A stretch of DNA of 64,000 nt, taken from NCBI RefSeq assembly GCF_020097815.1, contig NZ_CP083663.1, positions 2,790,001-2,854,000 on the forward strand, given 5' to 3'. The translations under genes were made by a program, and so were the position numbers. This DNA is from Haloprofundus salinisoli (lineage in GTDB: Archaea > Halobacteriota > Halobacteria > Halobacteriales > Haloferacaceae). This document shows positions 50,600 to 59,492 of the stretch, in pieces (position 1 is the stretch's first letter; every line of letters starts with the position of its first letter). The notes beneath the pieces are model-generated. The model was not told the origin of the DNA, did not search any database, and saw only the letters and a list, made by a program, of their open reading frames with translations.

Positions 50600-51937
50600 A
50601 TGACCGACGTAGCCGACCGAAAACGCCGGGCCGTCGAAGCCATCGACGCACACGCCGACGACATCGTCACCTTCGCCGAAGACGTCGAAGCGGAACCGGA
50701 ACTCGGGTTCAAAGAGACCGAGACGACCCGGAAGGTCGTCGCCGAACTGGAGGGAATGGGACTCGACGTCGAGGAGAACATCGCCGTCACCGGCGCGAAA
50801 GCCCGGTGGGGGACCGACGATGCGAGCGAGTTCGTCGTCGCCGTCCTCGGCGAACTCGACGCGCTCGTCAACCCTGCACATCCGAAGGCGAACCCCGAAA
50901 CGGGTGCGTGTCACGCCTGCGGCCACCACGCGCAGCTCGCGAACCTCGTCGGCGCGGCGTACGGACTCACGGCGGCGGGCGTCGTCGACGACTTGGAGGG
51001 CGCTATCGACTTCATCGCCGTGCCCGCCGAGGAGTATCTCGATTTGGGCTACCGCCGAACGCTGGTCGAGAGCGGCGAAGTGGAGTTCCTCGGCGGCAAA
51101 CAGGAGCTCATTCGCCGGGGGCACCTCGACGACGTCGACTGCGCGATGATGATTCACGCCGGCAGCGACACGCCCGAGCGCGTCGTCACGAGCGACTTCT
51201 CCTCGAACGGCTTCGTCGGCAAGTTCGTCACCTACGAAGGGACAGAATCGCACGCCGGGGCCGCCCCCGAGGAGGGCGTCAACGCGCTCAACGCGGCGAT
51301 GCTCGGGATGAACGCCGTCCACGCCAACCGCGAGACGTTCGCCGACGACGACCACGTTCGCGTCCACCCAATCGTCACCAACGGCGGCGACGGCGTCAAC
51401 GTCGTCCCGAGCGACGTGCAGATGGAGTCGTACGTCCGCGCGAGCAGCATCGACGCCGTCGTCGACGCCAACGAGAAGACGAATCGAGCGCTCGAATCCG
51501 GCGCGATGGCCGTCGGTGCGGACGTCGAGATCGAGGACTATCCGGGCTACATGCCGCTTCGGACGGACGAGACGATGGTGTCGACGTACGACGCGAACGC
51601 TTCCGAACTCTTGGGCGAGGACGCGCTCACGCCGGGGAAACCTCACCTCACCGGGTCGACCGACATGGGCGACGTGACGCAGGTCATCCCCGGAATCCAC
51701 CCCTACGTCGGCGGGTTCTCGGGGGCGGTCCACGCCCGCGACTTCGAGGTCGTCGACGAGGAGATGGCGTACGTCATCCCCGCGAAACTGACGGCGATGC
51801 TCGTCATCGACCTCCTGGTCGACCCCGAAAAGCAGGCCGAGATTCGGGCGGCGAAAGCCGAGAAACGGTCCGTCGACGAGTATCTGGAGGTCGTACGTGG
51901 GATGCGCGAGACGGTCGTCGGCGAGTACAACGCGTAA
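50600..51937 (+). CDS. M20-family amidohydrolase (p-aminobenzoyl-glutamate hydrolase-like)
   Basis: 445 residues from ATG 50600 (MTDVADRKRRAVEAIDAHADDIVTFAEDVEAEPELGFKETETT). The metal-binding HACGHHAQLANL and E in AVPAEEYLDLG are clear, followed by EGTESHAGAAPEEGVNALNAAM (dimerisation domain) and the final His in VHARDFE. The family deacylates aminoacyl or pABA-glutamate compounds. The upstream AMP-binding gene ends 86 bp before. Confidence 0.9.
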   Translation: MTDVADRKRRAVEAIDAHADDIVTFAEDVEAEPELGFKETETTRKVVAELEGMGLDVEENIAVTGAKARWGTDDASEFVVAVLGELDALVNPAHPKANPETGACHACGHHAQLANLVGAAYGLTAAGVVDDLEGAIDFIAVPAEEYLDLGYRRTLVESGEVEFLGGKQELIRRGHLDDVDCAMMIHAGSDTPERVVTSDFSSNGFVGKFVTYEGTESHAGAAPEEGVNALNAAMLGMNAVHANRETFADDDHVRVHPIVTNGGDGVNVVPSDVQMESYVRASSIDAVVDANEKTNRALESGAMAVGADVEIEDYPGYMPLRTDETMVSTYDANASELLGEDALTPGKPHLTGSTDMGDVTQVIPGIHPYVGGFSGAVHARDFEVVDEEMAYVIPAKLTAMLVIDLLVDPEKQAEIRAAKAEKRSVDEYLEVVRGMRETVVGEYNA

Positions 51938-51946
51938 AACGCGAAC

Positions 51947-52741
51947 TCAGTCGGCGAGATCGTCGGCGTTCAGCGGCCGAGCCTCGTTCCAGTACCGGTC
52001 GTGAACGTCGTGTGCCCACGACGACACCGTGTCGTCGTCGGTGTCGACGGCCGCTTGGAGCAACCCGTCGTCGTCGCGGAGAAACAGGTGGACGACGTCG
52101 TCGGTGATGGTGAGTGCGACGGGTACGTCGTCGTCTACGATGCGAAGTTCCGCGCCGGGCAGGTCGACCAGCTCGCGGAGACGTTCCCGGAGCGCGGAGT
52201 CGTCGGCGATGGCGTCGATGGCGCCGGCCGAGAAGACGCCCTCGAACGTCTGTGTGCCGTCGGCGACGCGCCGGCGAATCACGCCCATGCTCTGCTCGTT
52301 GAACGCGTGCGAGACGATCTTCACGCCCGCTCCGTCCCGCAGTAAGCCGAGCACCCGCTGCACAGGGGCGTTCGGCCGGGTCTGCGTCGGGGCCGTGATG
52401 GTCGCGTCTCGCAGTCGACGGAGGTCGAACGTCATCACCTCCGTCGGCAACCAGTTCGCCACGTCGCGGAGTCGCTGTTCGGTTTCGACGATTTCCCGGA
52501 GGTCCGAGAAACCCTCCGCGACCAGTCGTCCCGTCGGCGTCGCGGCGTACTCACGACCGGTCTGTTCGACCCAGTTTCGTTCTTCGAAGTCGCGGAGGAT
52601 GCGACCGAGCGTCGGTTGTGACGCTCCGATTCGCTCCTGAAGTTCGCGGCGAGTATGTGGTGTCTCGGCGAGTGCGTCCAGCACCTCGACGCGGTTCGCC
52701 GAGAGGGCAAGAAATTCGATATCTTCGAGCGCCGATTCCAT
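51947..52741 (-). CDS. Winged-helix transcriptional regulator with C-terminal sensor domain
   Basis: 264 residues. The N-terminal winged helix (IEFLALSANRVEVLDALAETPHTRRELQERIGASQPTLGRILRDFEERNWVEQTGREYAATPTGR) is followed by an alpha-beta domain (VKIVSHAFNEQSMGVIRRRVADGTQTFEGVFSAGAIDAIADDSALRERLREL). The layout is common in haloarchaeal TrmB/ArsR-like regulators. Convergent with the M20 gene and divergent from the EamA transporter; control of either is possible but unproven. Confidence 0.88.
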   Translation of the reverse strand: MESALEDIEFLALSANRVEVLDALAETPHTRRELQERIGASQPTLGRILRDFEERNWVEQTGREYAATPTGRLVAEGFSDLREIVETEQRLRDVANWLPTEVMTFDLRRLRDATITAPTQTRPNAPVQRVLGLLRDGAGVKIVSHAFNEQSMGVIRRRVADGTQTFEGVFSAGAIDAIADDSALRERLRELVDLPGAELRIVDDDVPVALTITDDVVHLFLRDDDGLLQAAVDTDDDTVSSWAHDVHDRYWNEARPLNADDLAD

Positions 52742-52961
52742 AGGCCACCTTTACCGCAATCGCACAAGTGCGTTTCGCACTATGAATATTTTTCAATAGA
52801 TGAAACGACGTCGCCTGCCGGCCACTTTTCTTGCTTTGAAAATTTTACTGAATATATGTTTAAGCCCGGTACTCCTACTCGTATTCGATGACGATTACGC
52901 TCACTCTACAGGCCGGTCGACCCGGCATCTACGCAGCACCGACGCCGGAGGTGTCCCCGTA

Positions 52962-53957
52962 GTGGTCGCCAAGCGTTCGCTGGCGTTTTTCGCGCTCGCC
53001 AGCGTCTTCTTCGGCGGCGTGTTCGTCGCCGCGAAAGCGGGCATGGCGTACTTCCCTCCCCTGCTGTTTGTCGCGCTTCGTTTCGACGTCGCGGCGGCGG
53101 TACTTCTCGGCTACGTGGCGCTGACGGCGACCCGCGAGGAGCTCCTCCCACGCACGCGCGGCGACGCGGCGGGTATCCTCGCCACCGGCGTGCTGGCTAT
53201 CGGCCTCGCCAACGGCCTCCTGTTCGTCGGCCAGCAGTACGTCTCCAGCGCCGTCGGCTCTATCATCTTCAGCCTCTCGCCCATCTTCACGCCGCTTCTC
53301 GCCGCCTTCCTCCTCTCCGACGAGCGCCTCTCGCACCGCGGCGGCGTCGGCGTTCTCGTCGGCCTCCTCGGCGTGGCGCTCGTCGTCGGTGTCGACCCGG
53401 AGAACCTCCTCGGCGGCGGCGTCGTCGGCAAGGCCATCATCCTCGGCGGTGCCGCGAGCGCGGCGCTCGGCGGGGTGCTCATCCGCCGCGCCGACGGCAC
53501 GCTGTCGAGCACCGTCCGAACGGCGTGGGCGCTCCCGGTGAGCGCGCTCATGGTCCACGGGATGAGCCTCGGCGCGGGCGAGTCGCTCTCGGCCGTCTCG
53601 TGGTCGCCCGCCGCAGTCGTTACGCTCGGCTACGTCGGCGTCTTCGCGGGTGCGGTCGCCTACATCGCCTACTTCGGCCTGCTCGACGACGTGGGCGCGA
53701 TTCGCGCGAGCCTCGTCTTCTACGTCAGCCCCGTCGTCGCGACGCTCGGCGGGTGGGCGTTGTTGGGCGAGTCGATTACGCTCTCCACTATCGCCGGATT
53801 CGGCGTCATCTTCGCCGGGTTTGCGATTCTCGGCTCCGAGGAGATCGAGGGTCGGCTGCCGGCGCTCGTTGACCGGTTCCCGACGGGTGGTCCGTCGAAT
53901 GCTCTGACCGACGGCGGCCGCGACACCGAGGGTCGGGCCGGTTGCGACGCGGACTGA
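52962..53957 (+). CDS. EamA-type (DMT) transporter
   Basis: 331 residues from GTG 52962 (VAKRSLAFFALASVFFGGVFVAAKAGMAYFPPLLFVALRFDVAAAVLLGYV). Ten hydrophobic helices in two EamA halves: the first around 1-135 with PIFTPLLAAFLLSDERL, the second around 150-290 with AYIAYFGLLDDVGAIRASLVFYVSPVVATLGGWALLGE. A drug/metabolite exporter; substrate unknown. The frame upstream to 52800 is AT-rich and contains ACTGAATATATG, likely promoter rather than coding. Confidence 0.88.
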   Translation: MVAKRSLAFFALASVFFGGVFVAAKAGMAYFPPLLFVALRFDVAAAVLLGYVALTATREELLPRTRGDAAGILATGVLAIGLANGLLFVGQQYVSSAVGSIIFSLSPIFTPLLAAFLLSDERLSHRGGVGVLVGLLGVALVVGVDPENLLGGGVVGKAIILGGAASAALGGVLIRRADGTLSSTVRTAWALPVSALMVHGMSLGAGESLSAVSWSPAAVVTLGYVGVFAGAVAYIAYFGLLDDVGAIRASLVFYVSPVVATLGGWALLGESITLSTIAGFGVIFAGFAILGSEEIEGRLPALVDRFPTGGPSNALTDGGRDTEGRAGCDAD

Positions 53958-53987
53958 GCGGCGGACCTTCTCTCGCTTGCAGGTGAG

Positions 53988-54449
53988 CTACTCCGGACAC
54001 ACCGTCACGACCCGTTTCAGCGTCCCTTCTGCCGTCACTCGAACCGAGAGTTCCCACTCCCGGCAGCGGTTCGACTCCGTGAGCGATTCACGGTACGAGA
54101 CAGTGTCCCCGTCGAGGCCAACGGTGATACTGTAGCTTCCCGGTTCTCGGAGCGGAATCGTCTCTCTGCCGTCGGCCTCTATCGTGTGCGTTCGTCGGTG
54201 AATTTCCTCGCCGTAGTGATTGATGGCGACGTCCAGTTCGTGCGCCGTCGAATCCCCGTTCCGGAGAACGATGCGTCCAACGTTCGTGTTCGTCGCGGGT
54301 TCCGGTGTCGCGGTCGAGGTTTCGATTTTGGGTTCTCCATAACTCTCGTTTTCGGTTGCGTTCGTCTGACCGGCGCATCCCCCTAACCCGAGTGCGAATA
54401 CGGAGGCGGCAGCTCGAACCGTACCGCGACGCGTCAGTGGAGGGCTCAT
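53988..54449 (-). CDS. Tat lipoprotein with C-terminal Cys pair
   Basis: 153 residues. MSPPLTRRGTVRAAASVFALGLGGC gives a twin arginine and lipobox Cys25. Mature part NVGRIVLRNGDSTAHELDVAINHYGEEIHRRTHTIEADGR ends SNRCREWELSVRVTAEGTLKRVVTVCPE. The same layout as proteins at 12149, 36884 and 39209. Surface-anchored; unknown function. Lies between the transporter and the acetyl-CoA synthetase. Confidence 0.78.
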   Translation of the reverse strand: MSPPLTRRGTVRAAASVFALGLGGCAGQTNATENESYGEPKIETSTATPEPATNTNVGRIVLRNGDSTAHELDVAINHYGEEIHRRTHTIEADGRETIPLREPGSYSITVGLDGDTVSYRESLTESNRCREWELSVRVTAEGTLKRVVTVCPE

Positions 54450-54522
54450 AGACGACTCCGACGACCGAGGGCGAGAGAATAAGCTTTCCGTGGTCTCAAC
54501 GTTTCGAGCGCCAGCTACCTCC

Positions 54523-56625
54523 TCACTTCGCCGCCTTCACCTTCTCCAGCGCTTGCGGATTCTCGATGCTGCTCATGTCGCCGAGGTCCTCGCCCTCGTA
54601 CACCGAGGCGATAGCCCGACGGAGTATCTTCCCGCTCTGGGTTTTCGGGAACTCGTCGACGAACAGCACCTCGCGCGGGCGGAACGGCTTGCCGAGTTCC
54701 TCTCCCACCACCTCTCGAAGCTCCGCGCGCAGGTCGTCGTCGGCCGTCACGCCGTCATCAGAACTCTGAGAGTTCTGATTGGCTTGGGAATCTTTCGATT
54801 CCCAACCGTCTTCGAGGACGACGTAGGCGACGACGGCCGTGCCTTTCGTATCGTCGGAGACGCCGACGGCGGCGGCCTGGTTCACCGCGTCGTGGTCGAT
54901 GAGCGCGCCTTCGACCTCGGCGGGGCCGACCTTCCGTCCGGCAACGTTGAGCACGTCGTCGGCGCGGCCGTGGAGGAACCAGAAGCCGTCCTCGTCCTTC
55001 TGCGCCCAGTCGCCGTGGTTCCACATGTCGTCGAAGCGCGACCAATACTCCTGGAGATAGCGCTCGTCGCCGTCCCAGAGGCTCTTGGTCATCGACGGAC
55101 AGGAGTCGCGCGCGACGAGGTAGCCGCGCTCGTGGGTGTCGGCGATGCTCTCGCCCGCCGCGTCGACGACGTCGATGTTCATGCCGAGACCCGGACCGCC
55201 CAGCGTGCAGGGTTTCAGCGACTGGATGGGCATCGGCATGAGGAAACAGCCGCAGATCTCGGTGCCGCCGGAGATGTTCATGATGGGGGCTTCGCCGCGG
55301 CCGACGTTCTCGTAGAACCACATCCAGGACTCGGGGTCCCACGGTTCGCCCGTCGACCCGAGGAGCCGCAGCGAGGAGAGGTCGTGGCCCGCCAGCCAGT
55401 CGTCGTCTCCGGAACCCTCGGTTCCGGATGGCTCGTCGGACGATGTCCGACGGCTGCCGTACTTCCGGAGCGCGCGGATGGCGGTGGGCGAGATGCCGAA
55501 CACCGAGAGTTTGTGCCGGTCGATCATCTCCCAGAAGCGGTCGGGGCCGGGGTGGTCCGGCGCGCCCTCGTACATGAAGACCGTTCCACCGAAAGCGTGG
55601 TTGCCGATGAGCGTCCACGGCCCCATCATCCAGCCGATATCGGAGACCCAGAAGAAGCGGTCCGACGGCTTGTGGTCGAAACCGAAGTAGATCTCTTTGG
55701 CCGTCTGCATCAGCACGCCCGCCTGCGTGTGGACGATGCCCTTGGGTTTGCCCGTCGTCCCGGAGGAGTACAGCAGCATCGACTCCTGCTCGCTCGGCAG
55801 TTCCTTCGTCTCGTACTCGTCGTCGGCGACGCCGACCGTCTCGTGCCACCACTCGTCTCGGTCGTTCTCCCACTCGATTTCGCTTCCGAGGCGCTCGTAG
55901 ACGATGGTGTGTTCGACGTGTCCGGCCTGCGCGATGGCCTCGTCGGCGGCGTCTTTCAGCGTCACCTCGCGGCCGCGACGGTAGAAGCCGTCACCCGTAA
56001 AGAGCACCGAGCACTCGCTGTCTTCGATTCGCGTCGCCGTCGCGTCGACGCCGAACCCCGAGAAGATGGGCACGGCGATAGCGCCGACTTTGAAACAGCC
56101 GTAGAGAATCGAGATGACTTCGGGGACCATCGGCATGTACAGTCCCACCGTGTCACCCGTCTCGATGCCGCGTTCTTCGAGGACGTTGGCGACGCGGTTG
56201 GCCTGACGATAGAGCTCGTGGTAGGTCACCTCGCGCACGTCGCCGGGTTCGCCCTCCCAGATGCAGGCGACTTTGTTCCGGGTCTCGGAGTCGACGGCGG
56301 CGTGTCTGTCGAGCGTGTTGTGCGCGATGTTGATGGTGCCGCCGGGGTACCAGCGGGAGAACTGCGGGCCGTCGCTGTCGTCGCGGACGGCGTCGTAGTC
56401 GCTGTAGAAGTCGATACCCAGATAGTCGGGCAGGAGGTCCCAGAACCAGTCGACGCCCGAGTCCGGTTCGCCCTCAACGTCGCCGCAGGTGCGGGCGACG
56501 AGCTCCTCGTAGTCGTCGATCCCGTACTCCTGCATGAACGCGTAGACGTTAGTCGACTCGACGAACTCCCGAGTCGGTTCGTGAACCACCTCGTTGGTGT
56601 CTGGGTGCGTGTTCATCGCACCCAT
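54523..56625 (-). CDS. AMP-forming acetyl-CoA synthetase-like enzyme with two palindromic inserts
   Basis: 700 residues. ANL-superfamily motifs: YSSGTTGKPKGIVH (nucleotide loop), WDPESWMWFYENVGRGEAPIMNISGGTE, YGDWAQ-type NHGDWAQKDEDGFWFLHGRADD, and the catalytic Lys in PKTQSGKILRR. It activates acetate or a short acid to acyl-CoA via an adenylate. Two segments, residues about 391-408 (RRTSSDEPSGTEGSG) and about 607-623 (ESKDSQANQNSQSS), are extra relative to the usual family and are encoded by paired perfect palindromes. They sit in surface loops, so the enzyme is probably still active. Confidence 0.9.
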   Translation of the reverse strand: MGAMNTHPDTNEVVHEPTREFVESTNVYAFMQEYGIDDYEELVARTCGDVEGEPDSGVDWFWDLLPDYLGIDFYSDYDAVRDDSDGPQFSRWYPGGTINIAHNTLDRHAAVDSETRNKVACIWEGEPGDVREVTYHELYRQANRVANVLEERGIETGDTVGLYMPMVPEVISILYGCFKVGAIAVPIFSGFGVDATATRIEDSECSVLFTGDGFYRRGREVTLKDAADEAIAQAGHVEHTIVYERLGSEIEWENDRDEWWHETVGVADDEYETKELPSEQESMLLYSSGTTGKPKGIVHTQAGVLMQTAKEIYFGFDHKPSDRFFWVSDIGWMMGPWTLIGNHAFGGTVFMYEGAPDHPGPDRFWEMIDRHKLSVFGISPTAIRALRKYGSRRTSSDEPSGTEGSGDDDWLAGHDLSSLRLLGSTGEPWDPESWMWFYENVGRGEAPIMNISGGTEICGCFLMPMPIQSLKPCTLGGPGLGMNIDVVDAAGESIADTHERGYLVARDSCPSMTKSLWDGDERYLQEYWSRFDDMWNHGDWAQKDEDGFWFLHGRADDVLNVAGRKVGPAEVEGALIDHDAVNQAAAVGVSDDTKGTAVVAYVVLEDGWESKDSQANQNSQSSDDGVTADDDLRAELREVVGEELGKPFRPREVLFVDEFPKTQSGKILRRAIASVYEGEDLGDMSSIENPQALEKVKAAK
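54757..54805. repeat. Palindromic insert in ACS gene, pair 1
   Basis: Two hairpins in tandem inside the coding region: ATCAGAACTCT/AGAGTTCTGAT (54757-54779, 1-nt loop) and TTGGGAATC/GATTCCCAA (54784-54805, 4-nt loop). Both stems are perfect. They encode a polar Ser/Asn/Asp-rich loop near the C-terminus of the enzyme. Confidence 0.85.
55408..55452. repeat. Palindromic insert in ACS gene, pair 2
   Basis: Two hairpins in tandem: TCCGGAACC/GGTTCCGGA (55408-55428, 3-nt loop) and CGTCGGAC/GTCCGACG (55434-55452, 3-nt loop). Both stems are perfect. They encode a Ser/Gly/Asp/Arg-rich insert between ALRKYG and DDDWLAGHDLSSL. Confidence 0.85.
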
Positions 56626-56940
56626 CTTTTACTGCCGTCGTCAAGTAGCTTGCTCACTATCGTCTGTGAAGGACCGAGGTTGACGACCGATTCACGTGTG
56701 TACCTGACGTGGGGAGGTCGCCCGGCAACCGAACAGTCGACGTCCTACACCCGCCTCCCGCGCGGAAAACGCGCGAAATCTCTAAAATATGTCACGCAAA
56801 CAGTAACCGACGAATAGGGTCTGGTGACTCGATATACTAACAATTCTGGACTATATCGAACGTTGTAGATACGACCTCTCCGACACATCTCACCAATCTG
56901 TTAAGTGCTGGCTCGTCGGACACATCCTTAGTGGAGAAAG
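56626..56940. other. 315-bp gene-free interval with AT-rich part
   Basis: Between two divergent genes (the synthetase starting at 56625 and the repeat protein at 56941). The part from about 56770 to 56900 is AT-rich (CTAAAATATG, TATACTAACAATTC, GGACTATATCG) and likely holds one or both promoters. No small gene was convincing. Confidence 0.5.
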
Positions 56941-58491
56941 ATGTCCGACGAACCAACCAGACGTGAACGAAACGTCACGACGAACCGGGACCAAATCCGA
57001 GAATGGGCCGATGATCGCGAGTACGTTCCCGTCTACGAGGAGCGAGACACGGGGGAGTTGAGCTACCGGTTCGTCCGTGAGAGCGAGATAACCGACACGC
57101 ACGACCGCCGCGACTGGGACGAGTTCTTCGAGACGTTCGACTCGGAGAACGTGGCGTTCGCCTACACCGAAGCGGAGATGGAAGGCGACGCCGAACCGTG
57201 GGAGTTCGTCGCCCACTCCGACATCGCAGAGCGCGCGGCGATCGACAACGAGGAGGTCGAGAACGCGCTGATGGAGGGCGAGACGGTGACCACCGAGGTT
57301 ACGGAGACGAAAGTCGTCGAACGGACCATCGTCGAACGCGACACCATCGAGAGCGAAGTCGTCGACACCGAGACCATCGGCGAGACCACGGTCGACCGCG
57401 AGCTCGTCAGTCGAGAACTCGTCGAAGCGTCGTTCATCGACGAGGGACGCATCGAGGCGACCATCGAGGAGGTGTGGTCGAACACCAACGAGATTCTCGA
57501 ACGAATGACCGTCCACAGTCGCGTCGTCGACACCGAACTCGAGGAGACCGACACCGTCGAGAGCGACACGATGGAGGCGGATATCGACGTCCGAGGCGTC
57601 CAAGAGACCGTCATCGAGAGCGACATCGTCGAGACCGACGCCGTCGGGAGCGAAGTCGTCGAGGCCGGTGTCGTCGAGAGCCGGGTCATCGAAGGCGACA
57701 TCGTCGAGAGCGAACTGTTCCAGCGAACGATCGTCGAAGAGGAAGTCGAGGAGCGCAAACGCGGCATCTACACCCTCTCGGAGACGGAGCTGCTCGACAC
57801 GAACGCCGTCACGAGTCAGGTGATCGAGCGCGAAATCGTCGACCGCGAGTACGAGGGGATGGAGGCGGTCGCGACCGAGGAGATGACGACGACCGCCGAC
57901 ACAGAGATGACGACGACCGCCGACACAGAGATGACGACGACCGCCGACACAGATATGGCTGCGACCGCCGAAGGGATGGAGTCCGACCAACCCGAGCGAG
58001 GTGAAGGGACCACCGTACCGACGGAGACCGAGGGAACGGCGGCCGCCAAGGAGAACCGTTCCGAAGCGGTCGAACAGGAGGATACGACCGGATCCGAGGA
58101 CGTCGAGCCGTTCGGCAGCGACGCGACCCAGACGGAGGGGAGTAACGAACCGTTCACCAGCGAGGCGACCGAGTCGACCGAGTCGACCGAGGGACAGCGA
58201 CACGAGGGTGCAGAGGCCGGAACCGACCGCAGTACCGCCGACGAGGCGGGCACCGAGGCGCACCTCGACGAGAACGATCAGGGGAAGGACATCGTCGACG
58301 AGAGCGGTCGGGAAGTCGGCATCGTCGCGAAGGTCGACGGCGACGTGATCCACGTCGACCCCTCGCCGAGCCTCACCGACCGGTTGAAAGCGGAACTCGA
58401 CTGGGGCGACGTCGACGAGGATACGTACACCCTCTCGGGGTCGGACGTCCGAGAGGTCACCAACTCGCGCGTCGTCGTCCGGGATATGTGA
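56941..58491 (+). CDS. Repeat-rich acidic protein with PRC-barrel-like C-terminus
   Basis: 516 residues. Residues about 1-115 are a globular acidic N-terminus. Residues about 115-300 are degenerate solenoid-like repeats of 5 or 10 residues (I-V-E-S-D/E pattern: ERTIVERDTIESEVVDTETIGETTVDRELV), and 314-337 contain three perfect EMTTTADT copies. Residues about 338-440 are Ser/Thr/Glu-rich linker. The last 70 (GKDIVDESGREVGIVAKVDGDVIHVDPS...SDVREVTNSRVVVRDM) look like a PRC-barrel. It may be a surface, stress or scaffold protein. The mixed architecture is not one I recognise. Confidence 0.8.
   Translation: MSDEPTRRERNVTTNRDQIREWADDREYVPVYEERDTGELSYRFVRESEITDTHDRRDWDEFFETFDSENVAFAYTEAEMEGDAEPWEFVAHSDIAERAAIDNEEVENALMEGETVTTEVTETKVVERTIVERDTIESEVVDTETIGETTVDRELVSRELVEASFIDEGRIEATIEEVWSNTNEILERMTVHSRVVDTELEETDTVESDTMEADIDVRGVQETVIESDIVETDAVGSEVVEAGVVESRVIEGDIVESELFQRTIVEEEVEERKRGIYTLSETELLDTNAVTSQVIEREIVDREYEGMEAVATEEMTTTADTEMTTTADTEMTTTADTDMAATAEGMESDQPERGEGTTVPTETEGTAAAKENRSEAVEQEDTTGSEDVEPFGSDATQTEGSNEPFTSEATESTESTEGQRHEGAEAGTDRSTADEAGTEAHLDENDQGKDIVDESGREVGIVAKVDGDVIHVDPSPSLTDRLKAELDWGDVDEDTYTLSGSDVREVTNSRVVVRDM
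57880..57951 (+). repeat. 24-bp in-frame tandem repeat, 3 copies
   Basis: Three perfect 24-nt copies encoding EMTTTADT, starting at 57880, 57904 and 57928; a fourth, changed unit follows. A recent slippage expansion inside the repeat protein gene. Confidence 0.95.
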
Positions 58492-58564
58492 AATCCGACG
58501 CGGTCGTTCGCGGACGCTGCGGCCTGCGTAAATTCTTTTGCCCGCTCGGTGACTATCCGTTAGC

Positions 58565-59152
58565 ATGTACGTTCGAGACGCCAAAAACCGAGACGAGGTC
58601 TGGTTGCTCGATCACATCGAGGCGATGGACCTCGACGACGTCGCGTTCCGCTCTCGCGACTACGTCATCGCCGTCGACGAGGCGTCGAACACTCGGGCGG
58701 GATTCGGTCGTATCCGCATCCACAAACGCGAGGAGGGCGACTTCTGCGAACTCACCGGCATCGGCGTACTGGAGGCGTGGCGCGGACAGGGCGTCGGCGC
58801 ACACGTCGTCGAGCGACTCGTGAAAACCGCCGGCGACGAGGGGTTCGAGCAGGTCTACTGTTTCACGAACGAACCGAACTACCTGGTCCGGTTCGGCTTC
58901 GACCCGGTCGAATCGGAGTCGCTTCCCACTCCGGTTCGGGAACGACTCGAAGTCAAACGCGAGGGCGCGATGCCCGACGCGGTGGCGCTCTCGCTCTCCG
59001 TCGACGCGTTCGAGATGCCCGCCGAAGCCAGAGAAGCGTTCAAGCGGGCCGCACCGGAGGCGGACTCAGCGGCGTCGGAACCCGAAGAGCGCGCCGAGGA
59101 CTTCGGCATCGACCCGGAGTCGGCGACGTACAAGTACGACACCGGCCGATAG
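58565..59152 (+). CDS. GNAT family N-acetyltransferase
   Basis: 195 residues. The acetyl-CoA loop is in LTGIGVLEAWRGQGVGAHVVERLVKTAGDEG and the family pattern YCFTNEPNYLVRFGFDPVE follows. A ~50-residue acidic C-terminal tail (AREAFKRAAPEADSAASEPEERAEDFGIDPESATYKYD) is an extension beyond the basic fold. Substrate unknown. ATG 58565 follows the repeat protein by 73 bp. Confidence 0.9.
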   Translation: MYVRDAKNRDEVWLLDHIEAMDLDDVAFRSRDYVIAVDEASNTRAGFGRIRIHKREEGDFCELTGIGVLEAWRGQGVGAHVVERLVKTAGDEGFEQVYCFTNEPNYLVRFGFDPVESESLPTPVRERLEVKREGAMPDAVALSLSVDAFEMPAEAREAFKRAAPEADSAASEPEERAEDFGIDPESATYKYDTGR

Positions 59153-59168
59153 CGGGACCCGGCCGCGA

Positions 59169-59438
59169 CTACGTCCGGTCGTCGAGAAAGTCGGTGCTGA
59201 AGACGATCCACGCCAGCACCGAGCAGAAGAGGATAGGCGGGAGGATGGCGAACGCCCAGAGCGGTTCGATACCCCAGAACAGCAACAGTACAACGTCGAA
59301 GAGACCGAGAGCGAGAAACGGTGTGACGGCGAGGGCGGCCCGTTTTCGGTTTCGCCCGCTCTCCTCCGCCAGCGGTGTGTTCTCCTCCGGCGTCGGGGTC
59401 GAGTCCGGCGAGTCGGAGTCGCTCGTCGAGGCGGCCAT
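59169..59438 (-). CDS. 89-residue two-helix membrane protein
   Basis: Acidic Ser/Thr/Pro-rich N-terminus (about 1-30) followed by KRAALAVTPFLALGLFDVVLLLFWGIEPLWAFAILPPILFCSVLAWIVFSTDFLDDRT, two helices. Resembles a widespread small haloarchaeal membrane protein of unknown function. Convergent with the GNAT gene. Confidence 0.7.
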   Translation of the reverse strand: MAASTSDSDSPDSTPTPEENTPLAEESGRNRKRAALAVTPFLALGLFDVVLLLFWGIEPLWAFAILPPILFCSVLAWIVFSTDFLDDRT

Positions 59439-59492
59439 ACCGAAACTCCGTGACGAACCCTGAAAAGAGCCCCGCTCCGGTCGACGCCCCGA

